A model generated the notes under the pieces. That model was given only the letters and a program-made list of their open reading frames with translations, was not told the DNA's origin and did no database searches. From NCBI GenBank assembly GCA_947561395.2, contig OX387187.1, forward strand, positions 35,383,829 through 35,447,828: a stretch of 64,000 bases of DNA, read 5' to 3'. The DNA is from Buxus sempervirens. Its lineage: Eukaryota; Streptophyta; Magnoliopsida; Buxales; Buxaceae. This document shows, in pieces, positions 24,331 to 34,987 of this stretch. The stretch's first letter is position 1. Each line of letters opens with the position of its first letter. Made by a program: the position numbers and the translations under genes.

Positions 24331-24337
24331 AACCTCT

Positions 24338-24560
24338 CATCGTAGGATACCATCTTATTATTCAGGTTGGTCACACGAACATCTATAAGTATCCATCGAT
24401 TGTCTAAAGAATATCTTACGAAACAAGATTTGTATCCTTGATGCTAATAAGATATCCTCATTAACTTTGTGGATATAATTATAGTAATCGTAGGATACCA
24501 TCTTATGCTTCGTGATTGTTTAACGACGAACTATTGTAGTAATCGTAGGATACTTCTATT
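24338..24560. repeat. ATCGTAGGATAC repeats
   Basis: ATCGTAGGATACCATCTTAT occurs at about 24339 and 24487, and ATCGTAGGATACTTCTATTA at about 24541. They are short direct repeats adjoining the 166-bp array. Confidence 0.6.
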
Positions 24561-24858
24561 ACTTGATATACTGATCTCCTTTTTGAATGAAATGGCCTAG
24601 TTCTAGGACTTCTCGCTTTCCAACAAAAGATAAAATAAAATAAAGAAAAAGTCACCTCTACAACTCTTTAACGATGGTCAACTCAGACGGCTAAACCAGA
24701 GTTAAATGTTAACAATGGTTAGCTGTCCCACCCGCACTGCAACCGAAGGCCCCATCACACACCACACCTGCTAATCCTTAAAACAAAACGCCCCAAATCC
24801 ACCCCAAGAACTAGAAATAAAAAATATGCAGTGAAGGAGAACCGGATAAAGCAGAAAA

Positions 24859-25500
24859 ATGGCGGCTTTTTATACCGAAGAGGAAGGAATCTGGAAATGC
24901 CGAAGACATCCCACGAGTCGCAGAGCCAGTGGCGTCTGTCCTCTCTGTCTCAGAGACTGTCTGATCAAGCTCTGCCCCGAATGTGCTAACGTGCGCCCCT
25001 GTGCGTGCTGTCCAACCTCTTCCTCGTCCTATCCGTCGTCGTCTTCTTCCTTCTCACTGCCCTACTCCGCCGACCTACCGAAACACGGAGCGGAGATCGG
25101 AGCCACTGGCCGCATCTCAAACTTCATGAAAAGCGAGCCCACTTTCCGACGGTCGGGATCCGCCGCATTTCCGTTCCTCCGGCGGAATGTCGGTGACAAA
25201 GAGGCCGGAGCTCGGTTGCAGCCGACGGAAAATGGAAGTAAGACGTTGTTGCGGTCGATTTTTAATGTCAATAAGATGAAGAAAGGGGATGAAGTGAGGA
25301 AGGATGAGAGTGACGAGGAGGGAGTGAAGGGGATTACCAGATCCAACTCGGTTGGGATTTCGGGTTTCTTGGATTCCATCAGTAATGTCGCATTGAAGGG
25401 TAAGGGAAAGGGATGGCATTTTCCAAGTCCGATGAAGGTTTTCCGGCAGCCGAAGACGGCGAGGTTTGCTCGGGAAAATTCGCCCTTGTACAGATCATAA
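24859..25500 (+). CDS. Small Cys-rich plant protein, single exon, function unknown
   Basis: Intronless frame of 213 codons. The ATG has a strong context (AAAAATGGCGG) and the coding part is clearly more GC-rich than its flanks. The N-terminus has ordered Cys/His pairs: C14-x2-H17, C27-x2-C30, C39-x2-C42, then C48-A-C50-C51, suggesting metal binding (inference). A Ser-rich linker follows at about 54-66. Basic Ser/Gly-rich segments such as ITRSNSVGISGFLDSISN and a basic tail ending RENSPLYRS complete it. There is no signal peptide or membrane segment. The WKCRRHP...CPLCLRD opening recalls short plant proteins of unknown function, distantly like the N-terminus of OCTOPUS/DUF740 proteins; that link is only a resemblance. 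The flanks are repeat-rich on the left and unremarkable on the right. Confidence 0.85.
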   Translation: MAAFYTEEEGIWKCRRHPTSRRASGVCPLCLRDCLIKLCPECANVRPCACCPTSSSSYPSSSSSFSLPYSADLPKHGAEIGATGRISNFMKSEPTFRRSGSAAFPFLRRNVGDKEAGARLQPTENGSKTLLRSIFNVNKMKKGDEVRKDESDEEGVKGITRSNSVGISGFLDSISNVALKGKGKGWHFPSPMKVFRQPKTARFARENSPLYRS

Positions 25501-27859
25501 TTTTCGAAGTTTTCAAGAGAATAAAATTAATAAAAACAATAGGTGGAAATATTCTGAAAAATTTCTCTCATACTTTTTATTTGTTCCTTTTTTTTGAAAA
25601 TATAAACGTTGTTAGCAAATAATGCATCATCGTTCTACAGATTTTAAATTGTAATCTGAAAAATATTCTATTTCTTCGATCTTTTCTTTTGTGGATTTGG
25701 TGTCGGTCGTTGAGCAAGATTACTGACAGGTGTCATATTCTAATACTTTATGTGGTGTCTCTTGAAGAAATTTTAACCCAAAATCAGTATTTTTAGATTG
25801 TTTTAACCGTCTGGATTATGTTCTTAACAGTTCTGAAAATTGGCTGCGACACTGATTTTTTTTTTAACCCTATTTTGGGATAATTTTTTGGGTTTATAAA
25901 TATTGGGTTCGGTTTGGTTTGGATTGACACGAACCCAAGACTGAACCGAGATTTATGAGTGCTAACTCAAAACCAAACTAAATCAAATTGAGAACCGATC
26001 GTTCGAACCTGAAAACCGAACCGATACACGGCCTCCTTATATGAGGTTTCCATTGGGAATCGTGTCAAGTAAAATGTGAGACCTTTCAAAACAGCCTTTA
26101 CATAGCAATGCCAAGATTTATTAATAACAAAATTGAATGGTCAAAACTGCTTCAAATTCTATAGTTAGTTATGCAACTGTTCCCTCCACAACGACAGTGT
26201 TGCATCGGTACCCTGTTACTACCATTTATACCAAAATTTTGGAAGACAAAAGGAAATGGCAAGTTTGTATGTGCAATGGAAACTTGATAAGAAATATATG
26301 TTGGAATTTAAGATCCAAGTGTTTGGGACCAGTTGTTGTGATGGATCCGTCAGAGCTAAGGCACTATTGAAGGCAACAAGAAAATTATGTGAGGGCAGAA
26401 TCATTTAGAGCTCCTACCTTTTTCATGTCATGGGTGCTCATTTGTGAAGCAAGATAATTGACCCACTTATGCTATGTTCTGGGTTATAAAAGCAGAATCA
26501 GTTACACAAATGGGGACCCAATGATAAGGTGGCTCTTGCTCTTGATTGCTGCAGTTATTGCATAGGGTGCAGGGACGAGAATGTAGAGAGAAGGAAAAGT
26601 GTATTTCACCTGATCCAACTCAAAGTCATCATTAGCAGTTGTAAGGTTGAGTTGGTCATCATTTAAAGTTGTAAGGTTTCTGTTTTTCCAAACCAAGAAT
26701 TCCAAATCCCAATGGCTTCAGCTACTTGGATAGCTTGTTACTTTGGAAGTAAGAGTTTTGAAGATTTCAGTGCATGATTGCTCAAAAACTTCTCCTTCCA
26801 CCTCTCCTGCCAACAAAAACAACTAGCCTTCAGTGGCTTTCTTTGTTATGCATCAAATTCTGGTGAAACAGGTAGTTGATGATTAAGGCGGTTCTCACCT
26901 CCTTGGGTATCTGCCAGCATCAGGTTAACTTGATCATGCACAATATATGATTTGTGACATTATATCTTTGGTTAATGCGAATCCTCATTGTGTGATTAGA
27001 GTCAGGCAAGAAAATCCGTTATCTCATGTTTAGATTTAACAAAAATTTTATATTGGCTGCTAACCTGACACAACCTTTCTCTTTTTTTCGAGCTTGGGAC
27101 TGGCAGCGCATAAAAGATTTAACAATAAAAACAATCCGCCATCTCCTTACCTATTCTTACCCAACAAGTACTTTTGACTGCTCTTTTTTAAGGCTAAAAT
27201 TAATGGTACTACTAAAGGCATGAAACTTTGTAGAGATTGTTCTTCTCTTACTCACCTAACTAGTGGTGGCACATGCATACTATACGTCTTCACCCCTTAA
27301 CTATCACATATAAATAGGGGTTTAAATTCGAATGTTAAAAGAATAGTGGGGTGTTTATATTTTCGGATTGATTTAGTTGGGAAGTGCAATATTTGGAAAA
27401 CAAAAAAGAAGGCCAGAATCTGGGTGAATATTCCCCCTCTTCCCTTTATTAATAGTATAAATGTGAGGTAATAGCTTATAGATACTAGAAAGTGCCTCAA
27501 GTATGGAAGTTGTGGCTATTGCAAAAATCCTTGAGTCCTTATGTTTAATATTAGCAAGTCTAAAATAATTATGAACCCTTGTGTTAATGGAAAAAATTGA
27601 CATATCTTAGGAATCAAGCCTAAACTTAAAACTCTCTAAGTTTCTTGGGTTCCTAAAATCCAAGGTTAGACTTAGCAATATTAACATGTTCACATGATGA
27701 CACATGTTAGCAAAACAATAGCAGATTTGAAATGTCAAAATGCAAAACTTAGGTTAGCAAAACCAATGTTAAAAACTCAGACAGGGTTGGTAACCCAAAA
27801 GTTTATCGGTCTGAATAACTACGGGTGACTTGTAGAGTTACCAGCCTTATCATAAAAAT
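25501..27859. other. Intergenic, no gene seen
   Basis: A low-complexity GGTTTGGTTT/AACCGAACC patch at about 25900-26030 resembles the ends of hAT-type elements elsewhere in the window. A minus-strand stretch at about 26690-26830 gives a weak LINE-like reading. Nothing else is supportable. Confidence 0.4.
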
Positions 27860-28085
27860 TAGCAAATTACACATGCAGTACTGCACGTATGTAGAAAAAG
27901 AAGGGAGGGAACGGTTGTAGAACTGTTAAGTTTGGTTTTAAAAGAATTAGGTAGTTATGACTATTATACCCCTTTATTAAACAATCTTAAGAATGATTTG
28001 TAAAGGTTTTTTTTTTTAGGAAAGGTGCATATTTAGCTTGGCACAATTCCAAGAGGGCGCCTCGCTTTATATATATTAGAGATAA
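27860..28085. repeat. Dispersed repeat, copy 2 (partner at 9960-10190)
   Basis: Ordered similarity to 9960-10190, ending AGGGCGCCTCGCTTTATATA. It contains a T-rich run near 28008. Confidence 0.4.
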
Positions 28086-28514
28086 AGTAAGATTTTATTT
28101 TAACAGATAAAGTGAGGAAAATGTAGTAATTTAAAGGGATTTTTATCCAATAGCATGGGTAATCAGAAAAAAAAAATCTCGTTTAAATTTTGGGATTTAC
28201 GTTATAAAACTACCTAGTTAAAAGTTACCTGGTTCTTAGGGCAAGTAAACTCACAACCTACCTTAACTTGGGCGAGTATTTTGAGTTTCTCATTAACTTT
28301 TAAACAGTGAGGAGAACCACCTTGTTTATGAGGCCTCAACACTTAATGGTTAACATAATTTTTCTGTGCCATTTAGAAAAATCTGATTGAAAAGCAATGT
28401 AAGAACCTTTTTATCGGCCAAAGCTGATAAGAGCAAAACCCATCATACTATCAAATGAAGTACCTTGCGAGAAGCCTGAGAAAAAATGGCGGGCAGAATA
28501 TTAAGGACCTAAAC

Positions 28515-30176
28515 TAGGGGTGTTAATGGCCGGGCAACCTACCTAACCCGAGATGACCGGCCCGTTCTTGGACAGGCTTGGTCATGCATATATTGTCTAT
28601 AGGACCAGGCTAAGCCCAATAAAATTTGGACGGGCTTGGTCACGTATAAGAAATATTGGGCCGGCTCGACCCAGCTTGATGACCTATATTGAAGTTAATG
28701 ATTTACTTAATTCAACATTTTTTAGCTAACCCTATGTTTACACTATATACAGACCGACAAATAAAAAAAGGCCATGTGGCATCTACATGGCCTGACTTAA
28801 TCAGATAGGCCACGTCGGCATACACGTAGGCCAGATACTCAGCTAGAGCCATGTAATCACATACGACAAATGTCTTCATATTTTTAAGGGACCACGTCAC
28901 CATCAGCAGAAAGTAGACCATTATAGAGTGGGCGACTACGGGCAAAGAGGTTAGTCGTTTATGATCGTGGCCGGGAAGTCGTTTCTCATGGATGGAAGAC
29001 AGCAGATAAATAACTTTCATGAAGATCGTGCAAGAGTGGGATGTTGAGTAACCGTTAAGAATGGCTATAAAAGGCACAAGTTCGAAGAGCTTGAGGACAA
29101 CCTCCACCAAAAACTGCAACCGTTTATCATAATGTTAATTTGATCATCCGTGATCTTTATCCCCTTTCCTACACCCCAAACTGTACACCCCAAACTGTAG
29201 CAAGAAGGATAAATTAGGACTTCTCTAACTGCTTCCAGTCGCAGTGACACCTTAGGCCCTTATTTACTCCAATTAACGTCAGAACTTGCCACCGGCAAGT
29301 AGGTTGAGACCGCCCTTGACTCGCAGTTCTGTACCCCGATTAAGGCTACAGGATCCTGAACAGCCGGTCCTGAGACCGACTTTGATAAAGCCAGGTGACT
29401 TACGTACTTTCGGTTAAATAACAATCTTAGGTGAACCCCCAAATTAGCTTTGTTAGCAACCGCCCCCTTCATCCTGTTCTTATACTCCGATTACGGCTAT
29501 AAAACCAGGCTAGACCGGTCCTGTGAACTCTGTCGATTTTCTTTTGTTTTTATTTCCTTTTAGGGATTATCTGTTGTAACCTACGGTCGTGTCCATCGGC
29601 CGATTTTATAATAAAGTGCTATGCCATCGATTGCTTTGACTTTCAAACACGTATAAGAACCCAAACGAAGACTGAACCTTTAGTCTTCATTCTATATTAC
29701 AGGTAACTTGCAATACGGTTAAACTGACTCCGGTTTAGATTCAAAACAGGTGCCCGAGGTCAAGACTCAACCCGAAATTTTTATATCAATAGATACTGGC
29801 ACGCCCACGCAAAAACACATCATCAACATTGCCACGTGTCCAAATAGGCCCAATTTCGGAAGAACACCCTAAGAGCTTGAGCTTCGATCTTGCTTGAAGT
29901 AGCTAGGTTCTCTCTCCAGCTTCCCCCATCTCCTATTTTTTCCTTTCTCAACCGTGAAGTACCAAAAGTTTTCGCCATTGATATTCATGTACGGAGAAGT
30001 TGAAAATGTGAGGCTTTGCCTCGTTGGGTGGGCCTGGTTATTTAAGTATGCAAATTGAACGAGCATGGTTATAAAGTCAGAAGCCTAATGATCGGACTGG
30101 GCAGACTTGGACAAAGATCATATCACTTATATGTAACCTCTGGGCTGGTTTGAACCCACCAAATCATCAGCCCCTA
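28515..30176. mobile_element. hAT-type element with nested LTR, perfect 8-bp TSD ACCTAAAC
   Basis: The element starts TAGGGGTGTTAATGG and ends CATCAGCCCCTA (reverse complement TAGGGGCTGATG). The flanks are identical, ACCTAAAC at 28507-28514 and 30177-30184. The end portions are made of the GGCCGGGC/GGGCTTGG-type words common in such plant elements. No transposase frame is seen. The 1662-bp size is explained by an LTR-like insert in the middle. Confidence 0.75.
28690..29860 (+). mobile_element. Ty3/gypsy-like LTR and leader fragment nested in the hAT-type element
   Basis: It has a TATA box (TATAAAA, 29066-29072) and a polyadenylation-type region (TTTTATAATAAAGTGC, 29604 onward). Near 29780, CCCGAAATTTTTATATCAAT is followed by ACTGGCACGCCCACG, which resembles the LTR/leader junction of Tat/Retand-type gypsy elements (established pattern; assignment here is inference). 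The boundaries are approximate. Confidence 0.5.
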
Positions 30177-30237
30177 ACCTAAACCTCTTCAATTAGATTA
30201 TGTGTCACACCTTGAACGCCACCCCACCATAATTTTA

Positions 30238-30599
30238 AAGGAAAAATTGCATTTTAGTGATAATTTTTCAAAATAATTCAGATTTAGTCAATAAATTCTT
30301 AAAAATTGAGAATTAGTGATATTTTATTCAAACAATTGAGATTTAGTATCATTTTACTATTCATGAAAAATTTCTTCCACAAATACCCTAAGAAAACTTG
30401 CAAACCTCATTTGTACCTAAATGAGTGAAAAGGTTTTCGAAGTCTTTGGAGGACATTGTTGGAAGAAAGTCTTTATGAATAGTAAAATGATATTGAATCT
30501 CAATTATTTGAAAAAAGTATCACTAATTTTCAAATTTTAAGAATCAGCCGACTAAATCTAAATTATTTTGAAACAATAACCCTAAAAACCAATTTCCCC
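30238..30599. mobile_element. MITE with about 145-bp inverted repeats
   Basis: The left arm (GGAAAAATTGCATTTTAGTG...) pairs with the reverse complement of the right end (GGGGAAATTGGTTTTTAGGG...) for about 145 bp, including AATTCAGATTTAGTC/AATTTAGATTTAGTC and TATCATTTTACTATTCATRA. AATTTTA flanks both sides (30231-30237 and 30600-30606), a possible 7-bp duplication in AT-rich DNA. Confidence 0.75.
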
Positions 30600-30837
30600 A
30601 ATTTTATATGTTCAGATTATAGGAATGTAATCTTGCAACACGGATTAGCAATAAATGAAATATTATGTGCAAATAGATTAATCATTTGGTTCATTTTACA
30701 CTAACTTCTTCTAATCTGAAACCCTAAACTTGTCTTCGATTTTTTTCTCTCTATTTCGATAATTCAATGGAATTCAAGCTTAGCGTGGGGTATTTTCTGT
30801 GTCTTTGAATGTGCTTGTGATGTTTGACGGAACGGAA

Positions 30838-30923
30838 GCTCCCAAGAAGGTTGACTACAAAAAAACAAAAAAAGCTCCCAAGAAGGTTGACTACAAAAAA
30901 ACAAAAAAAGCTCCCAAGAAGGT
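30838..30923 (+). repeat. 36-bp tandem repeat with A7CA7 blocks
   Basis: GCTCCCAAGAAGGTT occurs three times. The first two are each followed by GACTAC, A7, C, A7. The array keeps a plus frame open (30799-31032, KVDYKKTKKAPKK), but nothing else supports a gene. Confidence 0.8.
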
Positions 30924-31859
30924 TCCTGATCATGACAAAACTGCTACGGTATTAACTGATTTGTTTATCGAAGCCAATCTTTACCGAAAATTCAAAGTAA
31001 CACATGGTACCAACCAAGAAGTCTGCAGGTGATGACATCAAAGTTCTTTGCCTCCTCAAAGTTCAAAGTAACACATGTAGAAAATGGCTATCCAAAGTCT
31101 AACCTGCCAATGTAAGTATTTAATCCATATTAAATCCTCCCCAAAACGCCCTCGAGTTGGTAACAGGGCGAGTTGGTTTAACCCTAGCGTGCTATAAAAT
31201 TTAGTACTATTAAATAAGAATATATAAATTATGCTTGAAAGTGTTGCGGGCTCCTTGGAATACTGCCACTTGAAGCATCTCACATCAGTTATATTTTCAA
31301 TGTGAAATGTCATCATGGTTTTTCGGACCGGAACCGGATACAAACCATCTTGGACTGGTTGGACCGAAAAATAGGAGAAAAACTGATCTAGATACGTACC
31401 GGCCAGTGCGGTAAACCATGGTTTACAGGTTAAATTACAACCTTTTTACTTCCACAAACATTAAAACTAGTAAAAAGTTAAAAAAATTTGAACATCATCC
31501 ATTACAAGCTATGAGATGGCTCCACCATATCATCCCCAAAGCAACCACACCCACAAAGCAATCACCCATCCATTACAAACGGTTCAAATTGAAAAAGAAC
31601 AAAAAGGTCTTTCTCATGGTCCAACACGTATACCCACATCAGATCTTGATCATTTTATAGCTTTCTCAGATCTCTTTTCTTTCACCATGATCAAATATAT
31701 GATTCTTTCAATGTAACCGAAAACGATTGGTTTGTACTCTAGCAACCACCAACCAATATTTCTAGCTTTCTACACCTCAAAAGGCAGAAATTCCAAGCCC
31801 AACGCCAAAGCAGTCCTCGGCCTTTGAGAAACAGAAACAATTCAGAGAGTAAGAGAGCT
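30924..31859. promoter_or_regulatory. Intergenic region and probable promoter/leader of the 31860 gene
   Basis: TTCAAAGTAACACATG occurs at about 30990 and again at about 31061. No clear TATA box is placed at the right distance. The leader just before the ATG is purine-rich (ACAATTCAGAGAGTAAGAGA). No other gene is seen. Confidence 0.35.
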
Positions 31860-32375
31860 ATGGGCTTCGAGGAGAAGGAGACTCGCACGCTCGTCTTCAC
31901 TTACGGCACCCTCAAGCGAGGCTTCCCCAACCACTGCCTCCTCGAAGACCTGTTCCGTACCGGCGACGCGATCTTCGTTGGCGTTCACCGGACGGTCGAG
32001 AAGTTCCCACTTGTCTGCGGGCCCTTTTGTGTCCCTTTCCTCCTCAACATCCCGGGCTCCGGCGACCGAGTCTGGGGCGAGTTATACACAGTGTCCGGAC
32101 GCGGACTCGCTCGACTGGACGAGCTGGAGGGAACCAGTCACGGCCACTACGAGAGGTTGCCGGTGGGGATCAAAGAAGAAGACGGCGCCGGAGTTGGAGT
32201 GGTGGAAGCGGAGGCGTATTACGGACACAGAAGCTTCGCGGCGGAGCTGTGGAAGAAGAATGAGGAAAGAGGGTTTTGCAGGTATACGGAGAAGGAGGCC
32301 AGAGGGTACGTGAAGCGGAAGGATCGGCCCCAGAATCTGAGCTTTCTTGAACAGATTCGTGTGTTTGTTTCCTGA
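31860..32375 (+). CDS. Gamma-glutamylcyclotransferase / AIG2-family protein
   Basis: Single exon, 171 residues from the ATG at 31860 (GCTATGGGC); the ATG 36 bases upstream gives a less likely extension. The fold signature TYGTLKRG (residues 14-21) forms the substrate-binding loop of this family. The likely catalytic glutamate is E90 in RLDELEGT, followed by the usual aromatic HYERLPV. LLNIPGSGDRVWGELY (61-76) is the conserved core of plant gamma-glutamylamine-cyclotransferase-like proteins. Enzymes of this family release 5-oxoproline from gamma-glutamyl compounds; the exact substrate cannot be read from sequence. There is no signal peptide, so it is expected in the cytosol. High GC with a long A-rich stretch straight after the stop. 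The neighbours are unrelated. Confidence 0.93.
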   Translation: MGFEEKETRTLVFTYGTLKRGFPNHCLLEDLFRTGDAIFVGVHRTVEKFPLVCGPFCVPFLLNIPGSGDRVWGELYTVSGRGLARLDELEGTSHGHYERLPVGIKEEDGAGVGVVEAEAYYGHRSFAAELWKKNEERGFCRYTEKEARGYVKRKDRPQNLSFLEQIRVFVS

Positions 32376-32679
32376 GAAAAAAAAAATAAAAAAGATTCAA
32401 AGTCCCGGATTCTCGTTTGTTTGGAACAAGGAGATCTCTAAGCTGATCTGCAATGGTTAGATTATTCGTGTTTGCATCTTAAGTTTGCGTTTCTTTTTTC
32501 CTTCTTTCTTGTTCTTGATTTAGCAGAAAAAATGGGTATTGGTGGCTTGATTCTGTGAGGACACTCCGGGGGTAGTGCCGAGGAATCAATGAAGGATCTT
32601 GTCTGTTATTTTTTTTGTCCTTTCCTTACCTCTTGAAGGATCCGGAATCATTAATTCCAATAGCCATAAAAGATGATAT

Positions 32680-32730
32680 GTCCTGATTGCATATATTTCT
32701 ACCAAAAAAAAAAGTCCTGATTGCATATAT
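32680..32730 (+). repeat. Ultra-short poly(A) insertion between 17-bp direct repeats
   Basis: GTCCTGATTGCATATAT occurs at 32680-32696 and 32714-32730. The 17-bp insert between is TTCTACC plus ten A. Confidence 0.65.
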
Positions 32731-34987
32731 GCTTTTATGTTTGTGAAATATTTGAACTCCGATATCAAATATTTGCTTCGAAGCTAAGCTTTTCTTGCTT
32801 ATCATACTCCCACCCAAACTTCCGAGGGAAAATAGTGTTGGTAACTTGGTGTTAAGAAACCCAACGTCGGCTCACAACCTTAATTTGGCACATAAAAAAG
32901 TCTGAAGATCAATGGGAGGACCTTCAAATGGACCCCACTTTGGTAATCACAATCTGAGAAAAATTAGAGGGGTTTGTGTTTTATTTGACCATTTGATTGT
33001 CGTTTCTTCAGAATCTTTATTAATGGATTTTCTTTATGGTTTCACACTACAAATAAATAAGAAAATTTAAAGGAAGATGAGAAATTTTGGCCCTACATTT
33101 GGTTTTTTCAAATGCCCACTTTATTAATTATTACCCACCCAACTATGTAATCATTTTGTCAAAGCCTTAGGTGTGGAAACATAAGGTGGGACCATTTTCT
33201 ATTTATTTATTTATTTTTCTGGGAACACATCATATAGTGGGACCTGATTTATTTTTTCAGAACCCATATACATGTGTTCTAATGCTAAAGAGTTGGGACC
33301 CTTAAAATGGGTATCTTAAGCACAAAAGCTAGATTTTCTCAAGTTTTAATATTCCCATTTATATGTATGCATTTGGTCCTTTCAGAATCCACTCAGACGC
33401 TTGCCTCTACCCTTTCACTCTACTTAAGATCCCAAATCTTTGGCTTTTCATTCCCCACTGAAATCCTCCCTTTCAAAAAATTTCCCCGTGTGGACACTCA
33501 CTTTGAAGGGCTTCTTACAACTTTCAGAGATTCAAACCTGTTTACATGAGAATACATTACCTAGCTTTCTGGGCTTGTGCATTGAAAAAAAAAAGTGTAA
33601 ATTGATCATTTAAAAGATTGGAATAACAATAATTAAAATGGTAACTACTCTTGTGATTTCCATGAAATTGCTACTAAAATATTTATTTAGATACCATACA
33701 TTAGTTTAACTTGAAGCAGCTTAAAAGTTCAAGGTGCAAAGTTTTGGCTTGCCTAATTTGTTTTCAGATTCAACAATTTTCAACAGGAGTGTTTTCATAT
33801 ATTTGATACATCTCTGGTTTCATTTGAGACAGCTATAACTCATTGATTAACTAACCATGTATCCTAATATATATTCACAGGTAGAATGATGCAACTAATA
33901 GGCCCAAAAATAAATGAAGAATAGGAATTTGGCTTCTCAGAACCTCACTGCTCCAAATTACTAGAACATACCGAACTGAGCTTAACATTCTAAGCAAGCT
34001 AGGATTAGATGCATAAACGCAAGGCAAAGATACAAATTTGGATCTTTACTAAGGTGTGCAGAGATACTTCTCTGAAGCCCTATTTGGTCGATAAGTTGAT
34101 CTGGAGATGCAAATAACTTTCAGTGACACTAAGAGAATGCCCGGTGCTGCCTTTTTGGTCCTCAGAATTGATTTCTGGACTTAGAAGCAATTGAACCACA
34201 GACACTAGGCATTGGAAAGAAATTGTAAAAAGCAATCTGAAATGAAGTGTCCCTGGAACGCGGATTCAATTGTTGCCAAGTTGGTATCTAACAATAATAA
34301 AAATAAACAAAATAAAAATAAAAGCATATGAAATTTGAAGAGGAATGTTTTAGCCTGTTAGGGAAATAGATTTCTTACGAAGCTATGCAGTGAGTATTTA
34401 ACAATTATATATTTTTCATTATCATCCATTCAGAATAATATTATTGCCCGTAATCATTTGGCAACCACTAATTTTATTGCCTGTAATCATTTGGCAACCA
34501 CTAATTTTCGGTACAAAATAGTTAAAATAACACTTATCTCAGGAATAAAGTGCTTATGTTTCCTAACTTCATGAATAAAAAATTTAAAAGCAGCAGCAAG
34601 GCTCATTGGGAGATATATACAATATATATAAAAATGTAATGCACTTTTAGTCTCCATAATTTCTGAAAGGTGTTACATTATCATATCAGACCCAGAATGG
34701 ATCAATTGTTCAAAAGGACAACGTAATTCCTTTTTATAGGATTTTTAGGCCACCATGACAAACCCTTAACTCTACAGACTATTCCCAATTTTAAGCTTTG
34801 AAATCTGGTTAAAAACTAATGGTTTCAATGATTAACGACAGTTTGTATTCCTTGTCTGGTACAATCATAGAGACATTAGTGGAAGTGGATAAAACTGTAC
34901 AACTGGTAATTTATGTATATATAAATATGAGGATGTTATCAAGATGTTAAATTACAATGGTAAAAATGAAATGAAAAATAACAAACC
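32731..34987. other. Intergenic, no gene seen
   Basis: AT-rich sequence between the cyclotransferase gene and the 3' end of the J-domain gene. A perfect-length 33-bp tandem duplication (ATTGCCCGTAATCATTTGGC...) lies at 34443-34508. No element ends or exons are recognised. Confidence 0.45.
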
